The notes beneath the pieces were generated by a model. The model saw nothing but the letters and a program-made list of their open reading frames with translations, was not told the origin of the DNA and searched no databases. The translations under genes were made by a program, and so were the position numbers. A stretch of DNA of 64,000 nucleotides. Origin: Pseudoxanthomonas sp. CF385. GTDB lineage: Bacteria > Pseudomonadota > Gammaproteobacteria > Xanthomonadales > Xanthomonadaceae. Position 1 is the first letter of the stretch. Each line of letters opens with the position of its first letter. Positions 9,562 through 19,462 of this stretch are shown here, one piece after another. Where the stretch lies: the NCBI RefSeq assembly GCF_900104255.1, contig NZ_FNKZ01000002.1, positions 806,001-870,000 of the forward strand, written 5' to 3'.

Positions 9562-10083
9562 TCAGCGCTTGGCGGTGGCCACGCGCTGCCGGCCCTCGCG
9601 GATCTCGAAGGTGAACGCATAGGCTAGGGACACCGGCACGATGCGCGCCTGGACGCGTTCGCCGGCGCACCCGTAGCCGTTCCAGTCACGATCGCGGCTC
9701 ACGGCGTCCGGATAGTCGCAGAACATCGCGGGCTCGAATGACCATCCGGCCACCGCGGCGAGCGCCGCGTCGCGCAACAGCGGTTGCGCGGCGCCATCCG
9801 CGCAGCCTGGCTGCCTCAGTGGCGCGACCTCCGTCGCCTTGCCCGTGTCATCCACCACGAAGGCCACGCACAGCGTGAACGCCGGCAGTTCGCGCGGCAT
9901 GCCCGCCGAAGGAAATGCGGGGCCGGCCGTATCGATGGGCACCGGGTAGACGAAGGCTTGGTGGGCCGCCATGTCGTACCGACCCGCCGCTTCGGGCATC
10001 AACAAGCGTTGATCGATGCTGTCGATGCGATGCGCGCAGCCGCTGGCCAGGTACATCGCCATGGCGCAGGCGAGGAATCGCAT
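9562..10083 (-). CDS. Small lipoprotein-like protein with a TonB-C-like domain
   Basis: This 173-residue protein has an N-terminus MRFLACAMAMYLASGCAHR, with a lipobox-like ASGC giving lipidation at Cys16. The core FTLCVAFVVDDTGKATEV, followed by PLLRDAALAAVAGWSFEPA, resembles the C-terminal TonB domain pattern (a strand, DG-K, then AA..W.F.P), so it may be a degenerate copy of the TonB-like tail of the preceding gene. I start at the ATG overlapping the upstream stop (TGATG); a GTG one codon earlier is possible. It is the last gene of the blaI-like operon. Function unknown; an envelope sensing or signalling accessory is inference. Confidence 0.65.
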   Translation of the reverse strand: MRFLACAMAMYLASGCAHRIDSIDQRLLMPEAAGRYDMAAHQAFVYPVPIDTAGPAFPSAGMPRELPAFTLCVAFVVDDTGKATEVAPLRQPGCADGAAQPLLRDAALAAVAGWSFEPAMFCDYPDAVSRDRDWNGYGCAGERVQARIVPVSLAYAFTFEIREGRQRVATAKR

Positions 10084-11762
10084 CACTGACTCTTGGCGAT
10101 GCGCTGCCCGCAGGACACCTTGCGTGGGTCGTCTCCATCGACCTTCATCTCATCGCAATCCAGCGTCCTGAGCGAGGTCGACTGCGTGATGTCGAGCGTG
10201 CTCCACGCCGTACGCGGATCGGTATCCGGCGATCCTTCGCCGCTGCCGTCCGGATCGCCCTTGACGTCGTAGCGGATCGGCACGCGTACCCAGCCTTCGC
10301 CGCGCACGCCGTTCTCCGTCGGCGGCTCGAAGGTCCATTGCCGGGCCGCCGCGAGCGAGGCCTCGTCGAACAGGCCGGCGGGTTCGGACGATTCCACGAT
10401 CGCCTCGCGGACGCGGCCATCCGGGCCCACCCGCAACTTCAGCACCACCAGGCCGCTCTGGCCGTGCGCCTTCGCGTCCTCCGGATATGCCGGCGCGGGC
10501 TGCTTCGGCACGCTCGCCGCGTCCGGCCCGGGCGCGCCATCGTGCTGGCTGACGACCATCGACAGCGCGAACGTCGAACTGCCATCCGGCGGCGTCACCT
10601 CGATGCGCATCGCCTGGTCCAGCGCGCCGATCAGGATCGGCTTGGAGACGGGCTTGCCGTCCACGCTGATGTCGCCGCTGAGTTTCACCTGGCCGCGCTG
10701 CTCCGCCGGATCGACGGTCAGTTCGATCCGCCAGGCGCGCCCGGCCTTCGTCGTCGACGCGAAACCCACCTTGCGGCCCGGCCAATCGCGCAAGGCGACG
10801 TCCTGGCGCTCGCCGTCGACCTCGAGCGTCGCGCCGATGCGGTAGTGGAAATCGTGTGCCGCCTGCGCCTGCGCGGCGGGTTGCGCGGCCCAGGCGGCGA
10901 TAGCGGAGCCCGCGACCGTCAGCATGACCAGGGTGGCCGCCGCGAACCGGCGGGTGCGACTGCGCAAAGGGTGCTTCAGCATGGCGATCCTCTCCTTGAG
11001 CGGGTGGTGGTGCGTCCAATGGCAGCCCACGGGCAGCGGGATGCCGGCCAGATGCGCCTTCAGCATCGCTTCGCCATAGCGGCGGCGTTCGCCGGGATGA
11101 CGCGCGATGACGGCGGCATCGCAGGCGAACTCCTGGTCCAGGCGATGCAGTCGCGACGCCAGGTGCATCAGCGGGTTGAACCAGAACAGGCTGCGCAGCA
11201 GCGCGGCGGCCAGATTGCCGAGCAGGTCGCCGCGACGGATGTGCAGGCGTTCGTGGCACAGCACCAGCGCACGTTCGGCGTCCGTGTAGCGATGATCGAA
11301 GTCCGCCGGCAGCAGGATCCGGGGCCGCAGCACCCCGTAAGCCGCCGGTAGACCGGCGCTTGCGCTCGCGCGCATCACGCCCGGCGTTGCCTCCGTCACC
11401 GGTCCCACGGCACGGAGGAAGCGCCGCTGTTGCACGGCCAACCGCACGACCATGAAGACGACACCCGTGCCCCACAGCGCAAGCAGCCACGCCGGCAGCA
11501 CGGACCACGACACGTTCGCTTCGATCACGGCAGCCGACGTCGGCTGCAGCACGGCGACCTGCGGCAGCGCCCAGTGCGTCTCGGCCTGGCGGGCCGGCAG
11601 CAGGATCGCCACGCAGGCCATCGGCACGCTGACCCACAGCGCGTGCGCCGCGGTGGCACCGAAGTGGCGACGCAGCGGAATGCGCAGCGCCATGACCAGC
11701 AGGATCGCCAGCGTGCTGGCGGTCGTCGCTTCCAGTAATGACACCAGCAGGTCATTCGCCAT
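10083..11762 (-). CDS. BlaR1/MecR1-like M56 metallopeptidase with C-terminal TonB domain
   Basis: This 559-residue membrane protein starts with three or four transmembrane helices (about residues 5-28, 38-56, 88-108). The cytoplasmic zinc protease domain has HERLH (170-174) and the third-ligand Glu211 in DQEFACDAAVI, which is the M56 family pattern. A further helix lies near 274-294. The extracytoplasmic part lacks the SxxK penicillin-sensor domain of true BlaR1. Instead, residues 424-500 (PAYPEDAKAHGQSG...DGRV...ARQWTFEP) form a TonB C-terminal domain. It overlaps the 3' end of the BlaI-type repressor gene by 11 nt, so the pair most likely works as sensor-protease and repressor. The signal sensed is unknown. 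Confidence 0.88.
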   Translation of the reverse strand: MANDLLVSLLEATTASTLAILLVMALRIPLRRHFGATAAHALWVSVPMACVAILLPARQAETHWALPQVAVLQPTSAAVIEANVSWSVLPAWLLALWGTGVVFMVVRLAVQQRRFLRAVGPVTEATPGVMRASASAGLPAAYGVLRPRILLPADFDHRYTDAERALVLCHERLHIRRGDLLGNLAAALLRSLFWFNPLMHLASRLHRLDQEFACDAAVIARHPGERRRYGEAMLKAHLAGIPLPVGCHWTHHHPLKERIAMLKHPLRSRTRRFAAATLVMLTVAGSAIAAWAAQPAAQAQAAHDFHYRIGATLEVDGERQDVALRDWPGRKVGFASTTKAGRAWRIELTVDPAEQRGQVKLSGDISVDGKPVSKPILIGALDQAMRIEVTPPDGSSTFALSMVVSQHDGAPGPDAASVPKQPAPAYPEDAKAHGQSGLVVLKLRVGPDGRVREAIVESSEPAGLFDEASLAAARQWTFEPPTENGVRGEGWVRVPIRYDVKGDPDGSGEGSPDTDPRTAWSTLDITQSTSLRTLDCDEMKVDGDDPRKVSCGQRIAKSQ

Positions 11763-12120
11763 CGTCGAGCTCCGCGATCAGGCGCTTCAGGTCGGCGATG
11801 TCGGCCGGCGAAAGCTTGCGTTGCTCGCTGAAGTGCGCGACCAGCGGCGCCACGCGCCCACCGAACACCCGGTCCACCAAGCCGGTGCTCTGCTCGGCCA
11901 GCCAGGCCTCACGCGCCAGCACCGGCGAGTAGAGATAACGACGCCCCTCCTTCTGCGCGCGGATCGCGCCCTTGTTGAGCAGGCGATTGAGCAGGGTCTT
12001 CACGGTCGGCTCGGCCCATTCGGCCCGACCCGCCAGGGCCGCGACCACGTCTTCCGCGCTGGCGGGATGGCGCTGCCACAGCACGTCCATCACCACGGCT
12101 TCCGCTTCGCTGATCGACAT
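11752..12120 (-). CDS. BlaI/MecI/CopY family transcriptional repressor
   Basis: This 122-residue protein has the family's winged helix at the N-terminus: ISEAEAVVMDVLWQRHPASAEDVVAAL, then EPTVKTLLNRLLNKG as the recognition helix and KEGRRYLYSPVL as the wing. The C-terminal helices mediate dimerisation. Members repress their own operon until cleaved by the partner M56 protease. The start MSISEAE is at the end of a much longer open frame that continues into the neighbour's antisense, so the family alignment fixes it. Two TTAC-N4-GTAA dyads lie directly upstream of the ATG. No beta-lactamase gene is nearby, so the target may be this operon alone or a distant regulon. Confidence 0.92.
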   Translation of the reverse strand: MSISEAEAVVMDVLWQRHPASAEDVVAALAGRAEWAEPTVKTLLNRLLNKGAIRAQKEGRRYLYSPVLAREAWLAEQSTGLVDRVFGGRVAPLVAHFSEQRKLSPADIADLKRLIAELDDGE

Positions 12121-12124
12121 GCGT

Positions 12125-12158
12125 TTACATCCGTAATTTTTATTGATTACGCCCGTAA
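12125..12158. promoter_or_regulatory. Pair of BlaI-type operators
   Basis: Two copies of TTAC-N4-GTAA occur at 12125-12136 (spacer ATCC) and 12147-12158 (spacer GCCC). Their centres are 22 bp apart, two helical turns, so two dimers would bind the same face. Together they form a larger imperfect dyad, GTTTAC...GTAAT / ATTAC...GTAAAC. The AT-rich segment between them (12137-12146) is the likely promoter core. The first site ends 4 nt from the blaI-type start codon. Known BlaI/MecI operators are of the TACA-N2-TGTA type, close in design. Confidence 0.7.
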
Positions 12159-12231
12159 ACGGACTCCCTGTCAAGCCCTGTCCGATACGCGTTCGTCGGC
12201 GGATCACCTCCGGTCGCCTAAGCTGCGCACC

Positions 12232-14175
12232 ATGACCCCTCGCCATCTGACCGATCTCGACGAAGCCGTCGACCTGATCCTGGCCCACACCTACGGGCCG
12301 CTGCGCATCGGCGCGCCGCTCGGCATCGGCAAGCCGCACCGGCTCCTCAATGCGTTGTACGCGCGGGGCGCGCGCGATCCGTCGCGGCCGTGGTCGCTGT
12401 ACACCGCGCTTTCGCTGGACCCGCCATCGGGCGGACAGGGGCTGGAAGGGCGCTTCGTGAAGCCGTTCGCCACCCGCCACTTCGGCGACGACTTCCCGCG
12501 CCTGGACTACGTGCAGGCGATGAAGCGCGACGCGCTGCCCGCACACATGGAAGTGGAGGAGTTCTACATGCAGGGCGGCGCGCTGCTGCGCTCGACGACC
12601 GCGCAGCGGCTGTACGCCAGCCTCAATTACACGCATGTCGCCCGGGCGCTCGCCGACCGCGCGCTCAACGTCATCGTGCAGAAGGTCGCGCGCGAGCCCG
12701 GCGGCACGCGCCTGTCGTTCTCCTGCAACAACGACCTCACCCAGGACGCCGTCGACGCCATCGTCGCGCGCGGGTTGGCGCGCCCGCTGCTGGTGGCGGA
12801 AATCGACCCGCAGCTGCCGTGGATCGGCGGCACCGCGGCGATGGACGAGGCGTACTTCGATATCGTGATCGCCCCACCGGGCCCGTACCCGCACCTGTTC
12901 GGCCTGCCGCGCCAGCCGGTATCGGATGCCGAATACGCGATCGGCCTGTACGCCAGCGCGCTGGTGCGCGATGGCGGCACCCTGCAGATCGGCATCGGCG
13001 CGCTCGCCGATGCGCTGTGCCATGCGCTGGTCCTGCGCCATACCGACAATGCGACCTACCGGCGCATCCTGTCGGCCCTCGACCCCACGCTGGAGCAGCA
13101 CCCGGCCGTGCTCGCGAGCGGTGGCCTGGACCCGTTCGCCATCGGTCTGTACGGGTGCAGCGAGATGGTCAACGAAGGCTTCAAGCGGCTGGTCGAGACC
13201 GGCGTGATCCGGCGCAAGGTGGTGGACGATGAAGCACTGATGCGGCGGATCGCCGACGGCTCCGCCAACCTCGGCGACCAAGCCCGGCTCGAACGCGACG
13301 GCGAATACCTGCACGGCGCGTTCTATCTGGGCTCGCCGGCGTTCTACCAATGGCTGCGCGAGTTGCCGGACGATCAGCGCCGCGCCATCGGCATGCGCCG
13401 GATCAGCCTGATCAACGAGCTCCAGCGCGATCACGAACCACTGGCACGACTGCAACGCCACGACGCGCGCTTCTTCAACTCCTGCATGATGGCCACCGCG
13501 CTGGGCGCGGCGGTGTCCGACGGGCTCGAGGACGGCCGCGTCGTTTCCGGCGTCGGCGGCCAGTACAACTTCGTCGACATGTCCAACGCGCTGGACAACG
13601 CGCGCAGCGCGCTGATGTTCCGCGCCGTGCGCGACGACGCGGGCAAGGTCGCCTCCAACGTGCGCTGGAACTACGGCCACACCACCATTCCCCGCCACCT
13701 GCGCGACCTGTACGTAAACGAGTACGGCATTGCCGATCTGCGCGGGAAGAACGACGAGGACTGCGTCATCGCGATGGGCGGCATCACCGATGCGCGTTTC
13801 CAGCAGGCGCTGGTGGAACGGGCGCAGCGCGAAGGCAAGCTGCGCGACGGCTTCCACGCACCGGGCCACTGGATCGACAACACGCCCGTGCACCTGTCGG
13901 CGCGGCTGCGCGCATTCCGCCGCGATGGCAAGCTACCGGACTATCCGCTGGGCAGCGACTTCACCGAGGTGGAACAGCGCATCGTCAAGGCGCTGGGTTG
14001 GCTGAAGGCGAACACCGCCACGCCGTGGAAGAAGCTCTCCACCGTGGCCAAGGCCCTCGTCGCGACGGTGGACGATGGCGACGCGATGACCCGCATGGCG
14101 CTGTCGGCGCCGGCGACGCTGGGCGAACGCCTCGAGGCGAAACTGCTGTCGCTCGGCTTGCGCGAGACCCGGTAA
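12232..14175 (+). CDS. Acetyl-CoA hydrolase/transferase family protein
   Basis: This 647-residue CoA-transferase-fold protein resembles acetyl-CoA hydrolase / succinyl-CoA:acetate CoA-transferases. The C-terminal half contains GRVVSGVGGQYNFVDMSNAL, where GGQYNFV is a family hallmark, and SNVRWNYGHTTIPRHLRDLYVNEYGIADLRGK. Family members move CoA between acetyl-CoA (or propionyl-CoA) and another acid, or hydrolyse it. At about 650 residues it is longer than the 500-residue core, with extra N-terminal sequence and a C-terminal extension of about 70 residues, so it belongs to a long subfamily. The start ATG lies 111 nt from the blaI-type gene start (divergent). A bidirectional terminator follows 12 nt after the stop. 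Confidence 0.85.
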   Translation: MTPRHLTDLDEAVDLILAHTYGPLRIGAPLGIGKPHRLLNALYARGARDPSRPWSLYTALSLDPPSGGQGLEGRFVKPFATRHFGDDFPRLDYVQAMKRDALPAHMEVEEFYMQGGALLRSTTAQRLYASLNYTHVARALADRALNVIVQKVAREPGGTRLSFSCNNDLTQDAVDAIVARGLARPLLVAEIDPQLPWIGGTAAMDEAYFDIVIAPPGPYPHLFGLPRQPVSDAEYAIGLYASALVRDGGTLQIGIGALADALCHALVLRHTDNATYRRILSALDPTLEQHPAVLASGGLDPFAIGLYGCSEMVNEGFKRLVETGVIRRKVVDDEALMRRIADGSANLGDQARLERDGEYLHGAFYLGSPAFYQWLRELPDDQRRAIGMRRISLINELQRDHEPLARLQRHDARFFNSCMMATALGAAVSDGLEDGRVVSGVGGQYNFVDMSNALDNARSALMFRAVRDDAGKVASNVRWNYGHTTIPRHLRDLYVNEYGIADLRGKNDEDCVIAMGGITDARFQQALVERAQREGKLRDGFHAPGHWIDNTPVHLSARLRAFRRDGKLPDYPLGSDFTEVEQRIVKALGWLKANTATPWKKLSTVAKALVATVDDGDAMTRMALSAPATLGERLEAKLLSLGLRETR

Positions 14176-14187
14176 ACGCCGGGCAAG

Positions 14188-14216
14188 AAAAAAGCCGGGC
14201 ATGCCCGGCTTTTTTC
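14188..14216. terminator. Bidirectional Rho-independent terminator
   Basis: GCCGGGC-AT-GCCCGGC (14194-14209) is flanked by six A on the left and a run of T on the right, a classic hairpin with U tracts on both strands. It serves the convergent acetyl-CoA hydrolase gene (plus) and tkt (minus). Confidence 0.92.
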
Positions 14217-14235
14217 GTCCTCGTGGAACGAGTGC

Positions 14236-16233
14236 TCAGAGCGACTTCGCGGCCTCGACCACCGCCTCGGTGGTGATGCCGAAGTGCTTGTACAGCGCAT
14301 CGGCCGGCGCGGAGGCGCCGAACGTGGTCATGCCGATGACGGCACCGTCCAGGCCCACGTACTTGCGCCAGAAGTCCGCGATCGCCGCTTCGACGGCGAC
14401 GCGCTTGCGCACGGCCTTGGGCAGCACGGATTCGCGGTAGGCGGCGTCCTGGCGGTCGAATACGTCGGTCGACGGCATCGACACCACGCGCGTCTTCAGC
14501 CCCTGCGCGTCCAGCGTGGCCTTGGCCTGCGTGGCCAGGCCGACTTCCGAGCCGGTGGCGATCAGGATCACGTCCGGCGTGCCGTCGGCATCGGCCAGCA
14601 CGTAACCGCCGCGCGCGATGTCGCCCACCTGCGCGTTCGAGCGCGGCTGGTGCGGCAGGTTCTGGCGCGAGAACACCAGGCAGCTCGGGCCGTCCTGGCG
14701 GACGATGGCCTGCTTCCACGCCACCGCCGACTCCACTGCGTCGCAAGGGCGCCACACGTCGTTGTTCGGGATGTAGCGCAGCGAGGCGAGGTGCTCGACC
14801 GGCTGGTGGGTCGGGCCGTCCTCGCCCAGGCCGATGGAGTCGTGCGTGTACACGTGGATGGCGTGCGCCGGAATCAGCGCGCTCATGCGCACGCCGTTGC
14901 GCGCATAGTCGCTGAACACCAGGAAGGTCGCGTCGAACGGCACGAAGCCGCCGTGCAGCGCCAGACCATTCGCGATCGCGGTCATGCCGAACTCGCGCAC
15001 GCCGTAGTACACGTAGTTCGCGTTCGGATCGGTGGTGGAGACCGACTTGCTGGCCTTCCACAGCGTGAGGTTGGAATGCGCCAGGTCGGCCGAACCACCG
15101 ACCAGTTCCGGCAGCAACGGCGCGAAGGCTTCGATGGCGTTCTGCGAGGCCTTGCGCGAGGCGATCACCGGGCCTTCGGCCTGCACCTTGGCGATGTAGG
15201 CATCGGCCTGTGCGACGAAGTCGGCGGGCAAGTCGCCGGAGGCACGACGCTTCAGTTCGGCGGCCTGCTCGGGATACTGCGCGGCATAGGCGTCGAAAAG
15301 CACGTTCCAGTCGGCTTCCATCGCCTTGCCGGCCTCGACCTTGTTCCAGCCGGCGTAGAGGTCGGCTGGGATCTCGAACGGACCGTACGGCCATTCCAGC
15401 GCGGCGCGCGTGGCTTCCAGTTCGTCCTTGCCCAGCGGGGCGCCGTGGCTGGATTCCTTGCCCGCCTTGTTCGGCGAACCGAAGCCGATCGTGGTGCGGC
15501 AGCAGATCAGGGTCGGCTTGTCGGCGGTCTTCAGGGCAGTGTCGATGGCGGTCTTGATCTCGACCGGATCATGGCCGTTGACGTTGCGGACCACCTGCCA
15601 GCCGTAGGCCTCGAAGCGCGCCGGGGTGTCGTCGGTGAACCAGCCGTCGGTGTTGCCATCGATGGAGATCTTGTTGTCGTCCCAGAAGCACACCAGCTTG
15701 CCCAGGCCCCAGGTGCCGGCGAGCGACGCGGCCTCGTGCGAGACGCCTTCCATCAGGCAGCCGTCGCCCATGAACACGAAGGTGCGGTGATCGATGAGGT
15801 CGTGACCTTCGCGGTTGAAGCGCTGCGCCAACAGCTTCTCGGCCAGCGCGAAACCGACCGCGTTGGCGAAGCCCTGGCCGAGCGGGCCGGTCGTGGTCTC
15901 CACGCCCGGGGTCTCGTGGCGTTCCGGATGGCCGGCGGTCTTGCTGTGCAGCTGGCGGAAGTTCTTCAGTTCCTGCAGCGGCAGGTCGTAGCCGGCCAGG
16001 TGCAGCAACGCGTACTGCAGCATCGAACCGTGGCCGTTGGACAGGATGAAGCGGTCGCGGTTGAACCAGTGCGGGTTCGACGGGCTGTGGCGGTAGTAGT
16101 CGTTCCACAGCACTTCGGCGATGTCGGCCATGCCCATGGGCATGCCGGGATGGCCGGAATTGGCGGCCTGCACCGCGTCGGCGGCGAGGAAACGGATGGC
16201 GTTGGCGAGCTGGCGGCGGGTGGGCGTCGTCAT
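14236..16233 (-). CDS. tkt: Transketolase
   Basis: This 665-residue thiamine-diphosphate enzyme of the non-oxidative pentose phosphate pathway exchanges two-carbon units between sugar phosphates. Visible motifs are [18 protein letters not shown] at the N-terminus, [14 protein letters not shown], the ThDP/metal motif [13 protein letters not shown] with the distant NKISIDG, and in the pyrimidine domain [16 protein letters not shown] and [15 protein letters not shown]. The length is that of bacterial transketolases. The start MTTPTRRQL was preferred to a longer frame because the extension does not look like family sequence. A 100-nt gap separates it from the upstream symporter gene on the same strand. 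Confidence 0.97.
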   Translation of the reverse strand: MTTPTRRQLANAIRFLAADAVQAANSGHPGMPMGMADIAEVLWNDYYRHSPSNPHWFNRDRFILSNGHGSMLQYALLHLAGYDLPLQELKNFRQLHSKTAGHPERHETPGVETTTGPLGQGFANAVGFALAEKLLAQRFNREGHDLIDHRTFVFMGDGCLMEGVSHEAASLAGTWGLGKLVCFWDDNKISIDGNTDGWFTDDTPARFEAYGWQVVRNVNGHDPVEIKTAIDTALKTADKPTLICCRTTIGFGSPNKAGKESSHGAPLGKDELEATRAALEWPYGPFEIPADLYAGWNKVEAGKAMEADWNVLFDAYAAQYPEQAAELKRRASGDLPADFVAQADAYIAKVQAEGPVIASRKASQNAIEAFAPLLPELVGGSADLAHSNLTLWKASKSVSTTDPNANYVYYGVREFGMTAIANGLALHGGFVPFDATFLVFSDYARNGVRMSALIPAHAIHVYTHDSIGLGEDGPTHQPVEHLASLRYIPNNDVWRPCDAVESAVAWKQAIVRQDGPSCLVFSRQNLPHQPRSNAQVGDIARGGYVLADADGTPDVILIATGSEVGLATQAKATLDAQGLKTRVVSMPSTDVFDRQDAAYRESVLPKAVRKRVAVEAAIADFWRKYVGLDGAVIGMTTFGASAPADALYKHFGITTEAVVEAAKSL

Positions 16234-16333
16234 GGGAGTCGGAACAGAGGGGGCGGCGCCCGGCGGGCTGCGGGCCGCCCATTGTCCCACCCCCCGCCCG
16301 CCCTGTCGCGGTTGCGGCGTGCTTTTCGGGGTG

Positions 16334-17647
16334 CTAGCCCGGCTGGCCCGGCACGTTCACGTCGGTGCGTTCGCCCTTGGCCACCAGCGAGGCCAGGGTC
16401 AGGTCTCCGGTGACATTCAGCGTGGTCCGGCACATGTCGAGGAAGTGGTTTACGCCCAGGATCAGGCCGATACCGATGGGGTTCACGCCCACCATCGCGC
16501 AGATCAGCGCGACCACCGGCAGCGAGCCGGACGGCACGCCGGCCGTGCCGATGCCGCCCAGGATGCACACCAGCATCACCATGAACTGCTGGCCCAGCGA
16601 CAGGTCCACGCCGAAGAACTGGGCCAGGAAGATCACCGTCACGCCCTCGAACAGCGCCGTGCCGTTCTGGTTGGCGGTGGCACCCACGGTCAGCACGAAG
16701 CGCGACACGGTGCGCGGCAGGCCGAGCTTCTCGTCGGCCACGCGCAGCGCGGTGGGCAGTGTCGCGTTGCTCGACGCGGTGGAGAACGCCATCACCATCG
16801 CTTCCTGCGCCCCACGGAAGAACTTCAGCGGCGAGTAGCCGGCCATTTTCAAGGCGACCGAATAGCTGACCAGCAGGTGCAACGCGAGCGCCAGCACCAC
16901 CACGAACACGTACTGGCCCAGCCGCACCAGCAGGTCGAAGCCGAAGATCGCGGCCAGGTTGAACATGAAGCACGCGACCGCATACGGCGCCAGGCGGATC
17001 ACCAGGCCGATCAGCGTCATCGAGATCTCGAACACGCCCTCGATGCCGCGCTTCAGGATGCCGGTGTTTTCCGATGGCGTGAGCACCAGGCCGACGCCGA
17101 ACATCACCGCGAAGAACATCAGCGACAGGATGGCGGCATTGCTCGAGGCGGCGCCGATCACGTTGTCCGGCACGATCGACAGCAGCATGTCCATGCCGGT
17201 CGGCTGGCTGCCGACGCTGGCGACGATCTCCTTCGTTCGTTCGGCGTTCTCGGCGATCAGCTGCTGCGCCAGCGCGGGATCGACGCCGACGCCGGGCTTG
17301 AACAGGTTGACCAGCACCAGGCCGAGGAGCACGGCCACCGCCGACAGCAGGACGGTGTAGGCCAGCGTCTTCCAGCCGATGCGACCCAGCGCCCGGATAT
17401 CACCCATCTCGGCGATGCCGCAGACCAGCGCGGAGAACAGCAGCGGCACGATCAGCATGAAGATCAGGTTGAGGAAGATCTTGCTGAAGGGCGTGGTGAC
17501 GTACTTCGTGACGTCCTGCACCCAGCCCGCGTCGCCCTGGCCGGTGGCGTGCACGATGAGCCCGACGATCAGGCCGATGCCGAAGCCGATGGCCATCTTC
17601 CAGTGCAGAGGCAGCTTGGCGCGGGTGGCGGGCACGGCGTCGGTCAT
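16334..17647 (-). CDS. Dicarboxylate/amino acid:cation symporter (DAACS family)
   Basis: This 437-residue inner-membrane secondary transporter has about eight transmembrane helices and two re-entrant loops. Family motifs are present: [15 protein letters not shown] corresponds to the serine-rich hairpin 1, [21 protein letters not shown] to helix 7 with the usual NMDGT replaced by [21 protein letters not shown] to hairpin 2, and [13 protein letters not shown] to helix 8. It should import C4-dicarboxylates or glutamate/aspartate with Na+ or H+. Asp replaced by Gln in NMDGT affects a position tied to cation binding in GltPh, so cation coupling may differ. The start MTDAVPAT was chosen as the first ATG before the membrane core. 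Confidence 0.9.
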   Translation of the reverse strand: MTDAVPATRAKLPLHWKMAIGFGIGLIVGLIVHATGQGDAGWVQDVTKYVTTPFSKIFLNLIFMLIVPLLFSALVCGIAEMGDIRALGRIGWKTLAYTVLLSAVAVLLGLVLVNLFKPGVGVDPALAQQLIAENAERTKEIVASVGSQPTGMDMLLSIVPDNVIGAASSNAAILSLMFFAVMFGVGLVLTPSENTGILKRGIEGVFEISMTLIGLVIRLAPYAVACFMFNLAAIFGFDLLVRLGQYVFVVVLALALHLLVSYSVALKMAGYSPLKFFRGAQEAMVMAFSTASSNATLPTALRVADEKLGLPRTVSRFVLTVGATANQNGTALFEGVTVIFLAQFFGVDLSLGQQFMVMLVCILGGIGTAGVPSGSLPVVALICAMVGVNPIGIGLILGVNHFLDMCRTTLNVTGDLTLASLVAKGERTDVNVPGQPG

Positions 17648-17788
17648 CGGCGGGTCCTGCAAAGGCAAAGGCGGGAGCTTAGCAAACCGGCCCATGTCGC
17701 CCGTCGATACGCGACGTGCGGGGCCCGACCTGCGGCGATGGCATCGTCGCCATCGCCAGGAAGATGACGAACGTCGGCTCGGTTTCCC

Positions 17789-19462
17789 TTACCGCGGATA
17801 CAGCGGAGGGAGGGTTTCGTCCACGGCGGCACGCGCTTCGGTGTGCCATCGGGGTCCGCCACGGAAGGCTTCTCGCAACGCCGCCCGCGCCTGCGCGGCG
17901 TCGCCTCCGGCCCACCGGGCGCGACGCAGCAGATCGACGGCACCGCGTTGGGCGGACGATGCGAGCCGGCGGTGCAGGTCGTCGAGGTCCACGGCCTTCG
18001 GCCGGGCCATGCCGCGCAGCACGTCCTCGATGTCGTCGAGATCGCCCGCGTCCAGCACGCGTTTGAGGTCGGCCGCGGTGTGCGTGGCCGGCGGCAGCGC
18101 CGACGCCGTGCCGGCATCATCACGACCGCGTGCACGCTCGGTCGATGCGGCCGATCCGTGACGCGTCAGGCCCCACAGCAGCGTGGCCAGCCACAACACC
18201 GCGAAGCCGGCGGCGAGCCACGGCCACAGATGGGCAGGCAGCCGTCGTTCGCTTTCGAGCAGGATGTCGTCGGTCCCGGCAGCCGATGCGGCCACGCCCG
18301 ACGACGCGCCTGCGACAGGTGGGGATGATGGTGCGCCGGTTCCGACCACGACGGGCAGGCTCAGGTCGGGAAGCGTCGCGCGCCGCGACGCGCCCGCGCG
18401 CACGTCCCACCACGCCATCGCAGCGCCCGGGATCGCCAGCGTGCCCGCCTGCGACGGCACGATCGAATAGCGGCGGGTCAGCGTGACCTGCGGGGTGCCA
18501 CCGACGAAACGTTCGTCGTACTGCGGCGGCTCCGCGAACACCTGCGCGCCCGGAATCGAGGGGGCGGGAAGTTCCGGCAACTGCGATTGGGTCGCGCCGA
18601 CGACGGTCGTCTCGATGCTGAGCGTGGCCGCCTCGCCGGTGCGCAACTGCTGCGGAACGGCGGTGTAGCGCAAGCGCAGATCGCGCACGGGCAGCCACGG
18701 TTGTGGTGCGCCCGCCGGTTGCGCGCGGACCTGCAATGCGCGTGGCGCGCCCGTGATGTTCACCTCGCGACTGTTGCCGCCGAGCAGGTCGTCCATCCAG
18801 CCACCGGCGCCGCGCCCCTCGAAGCGGGCACCCGGCAGGGTCAGCGTGCCGCTGCGCTCGGGGACCAGCAGGAAGCGGCGCTCGGCCGTGCTGTAGCGAC
18901 GCCCGTCGATCTCGCGACTGGATTGCACGATCTCGCCCACGCGCTGCAGCAGCGCGCCGTCGGGCGGATCCAGGTCGAGCTGCCCCGATACCAGCGGCGT
19001 CGCGTAGTACAGGCGCACGGTGACGCCGACGGATTGCTGCACATAAGGGCTGGCATCGTCGACTTCGGTCTCGACGAACACCAGGCCATTGGACGCGGCA
19101 CGCGCCGTGGCGGTCGCACTGACCTCCAGCACCAGCGGCGCCGTGCGTTCGTTGCCGACCTGCAGCGCGGGAATCGCCAGCGTGCCGGCGCGGCGCGGCC
19201 GAAGGGTCAGCGAGAACGTGGTGCTGGTGCTCATGCGCCCGTTCACCAGCCGCACGCTGCGGCTGTCGGACTGTCCCTCCACTTCGAAATCACGCATCAG
19301 CGGCGTGAGGTCGGGCGTAGCGGACACGGCATCCGTCTCCACGTTGAGCGTGACCGCCTGGCCGAGCGCGACCTGGGTCTGCTCCAGCCACGCCCGCGGC
19401 GCCGCGAGCGTCGACAGCGGCCAGATCAGCAGGGCCAACAGGATCCAGATACGGCGCTTCAT
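17789..19462 (-). CDS. batD: BatD family protein
   Basis: This 557-residue protein has a signal peptide (MKRRIWILLALLIWPLSTLAAPR), a series of beta-rich, immunoglobulin-like repeats with VALGQAVTLNVET, LLVPERSGTLTLPGARFEG and YSIVPSQAGTLAIPG, and a single transmembrane helix near residues 423-443. A soluble cytoplasmic tail of about 110 residues follows. This matches BatD (oxygen tolerance) proteins. It is the last gene of the moxR-bat operon and overlaps batB/C by 4 nt (ATGA). Bat proteins are linked to aerotolerance in Bacteroides and to envelope stress in spirochaetes; in this bacterium the role is not known. Confidence 0.88.
   Translation of the reverse strand: MKRRIWILLALLIWPLSTLAAPRAWLEQTQVALGQAVTLNVETDAVSATPDLTPLMRDFEVEGQSDSRSVRLVNGRMSTSTTFSLTLRPRRAGTLAIPALQVGNERTAPLVLEVSATATARAASNGLVFVETEVDDASPYVQQSVGVTVRLYYATPLVSGQLDLDPPDGALLQRVGEIVQSSREIDGRRYSTAERRFLLVPERSGTLTLPGARFEGRGAGGWMDDLLGGNSREVNITGAPRALQVRAQPAGAPQPWLPVRDLRLRYTAVPQQLRTGEAATLSIETTVVGATQSQLPELPAPSIPGAQVFAEPPQYDERFVGGTPQVTLTRRYSIVPSQAGTLAIPGAAMAWWDVRAGASRRATLPDLSLPVVVGTGAPSSPPVAGASSGVAASAAGTDDILLESERRLPAHLWPWLAAGFAVLWLATLLWGLTRHGSAASTERARGRDDAGTASALPPATHTAADLKRVLDAGDLDDIEDVLRGMARPKAVDLDDLHRRLASSAQRGAVDLLRRARWAGGDAAQARAALREAFRGGPRWHTEARAAVDETLPPLYPR

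Noticed and set aside
17734..17757. Inverted repeat GGCGATGG / CCATCGCC downstream of batD
   Set aside because: The 8-nt loop and lack of any T tract make termination unlikely; it may be a chance repeat in GC-rich DNA.
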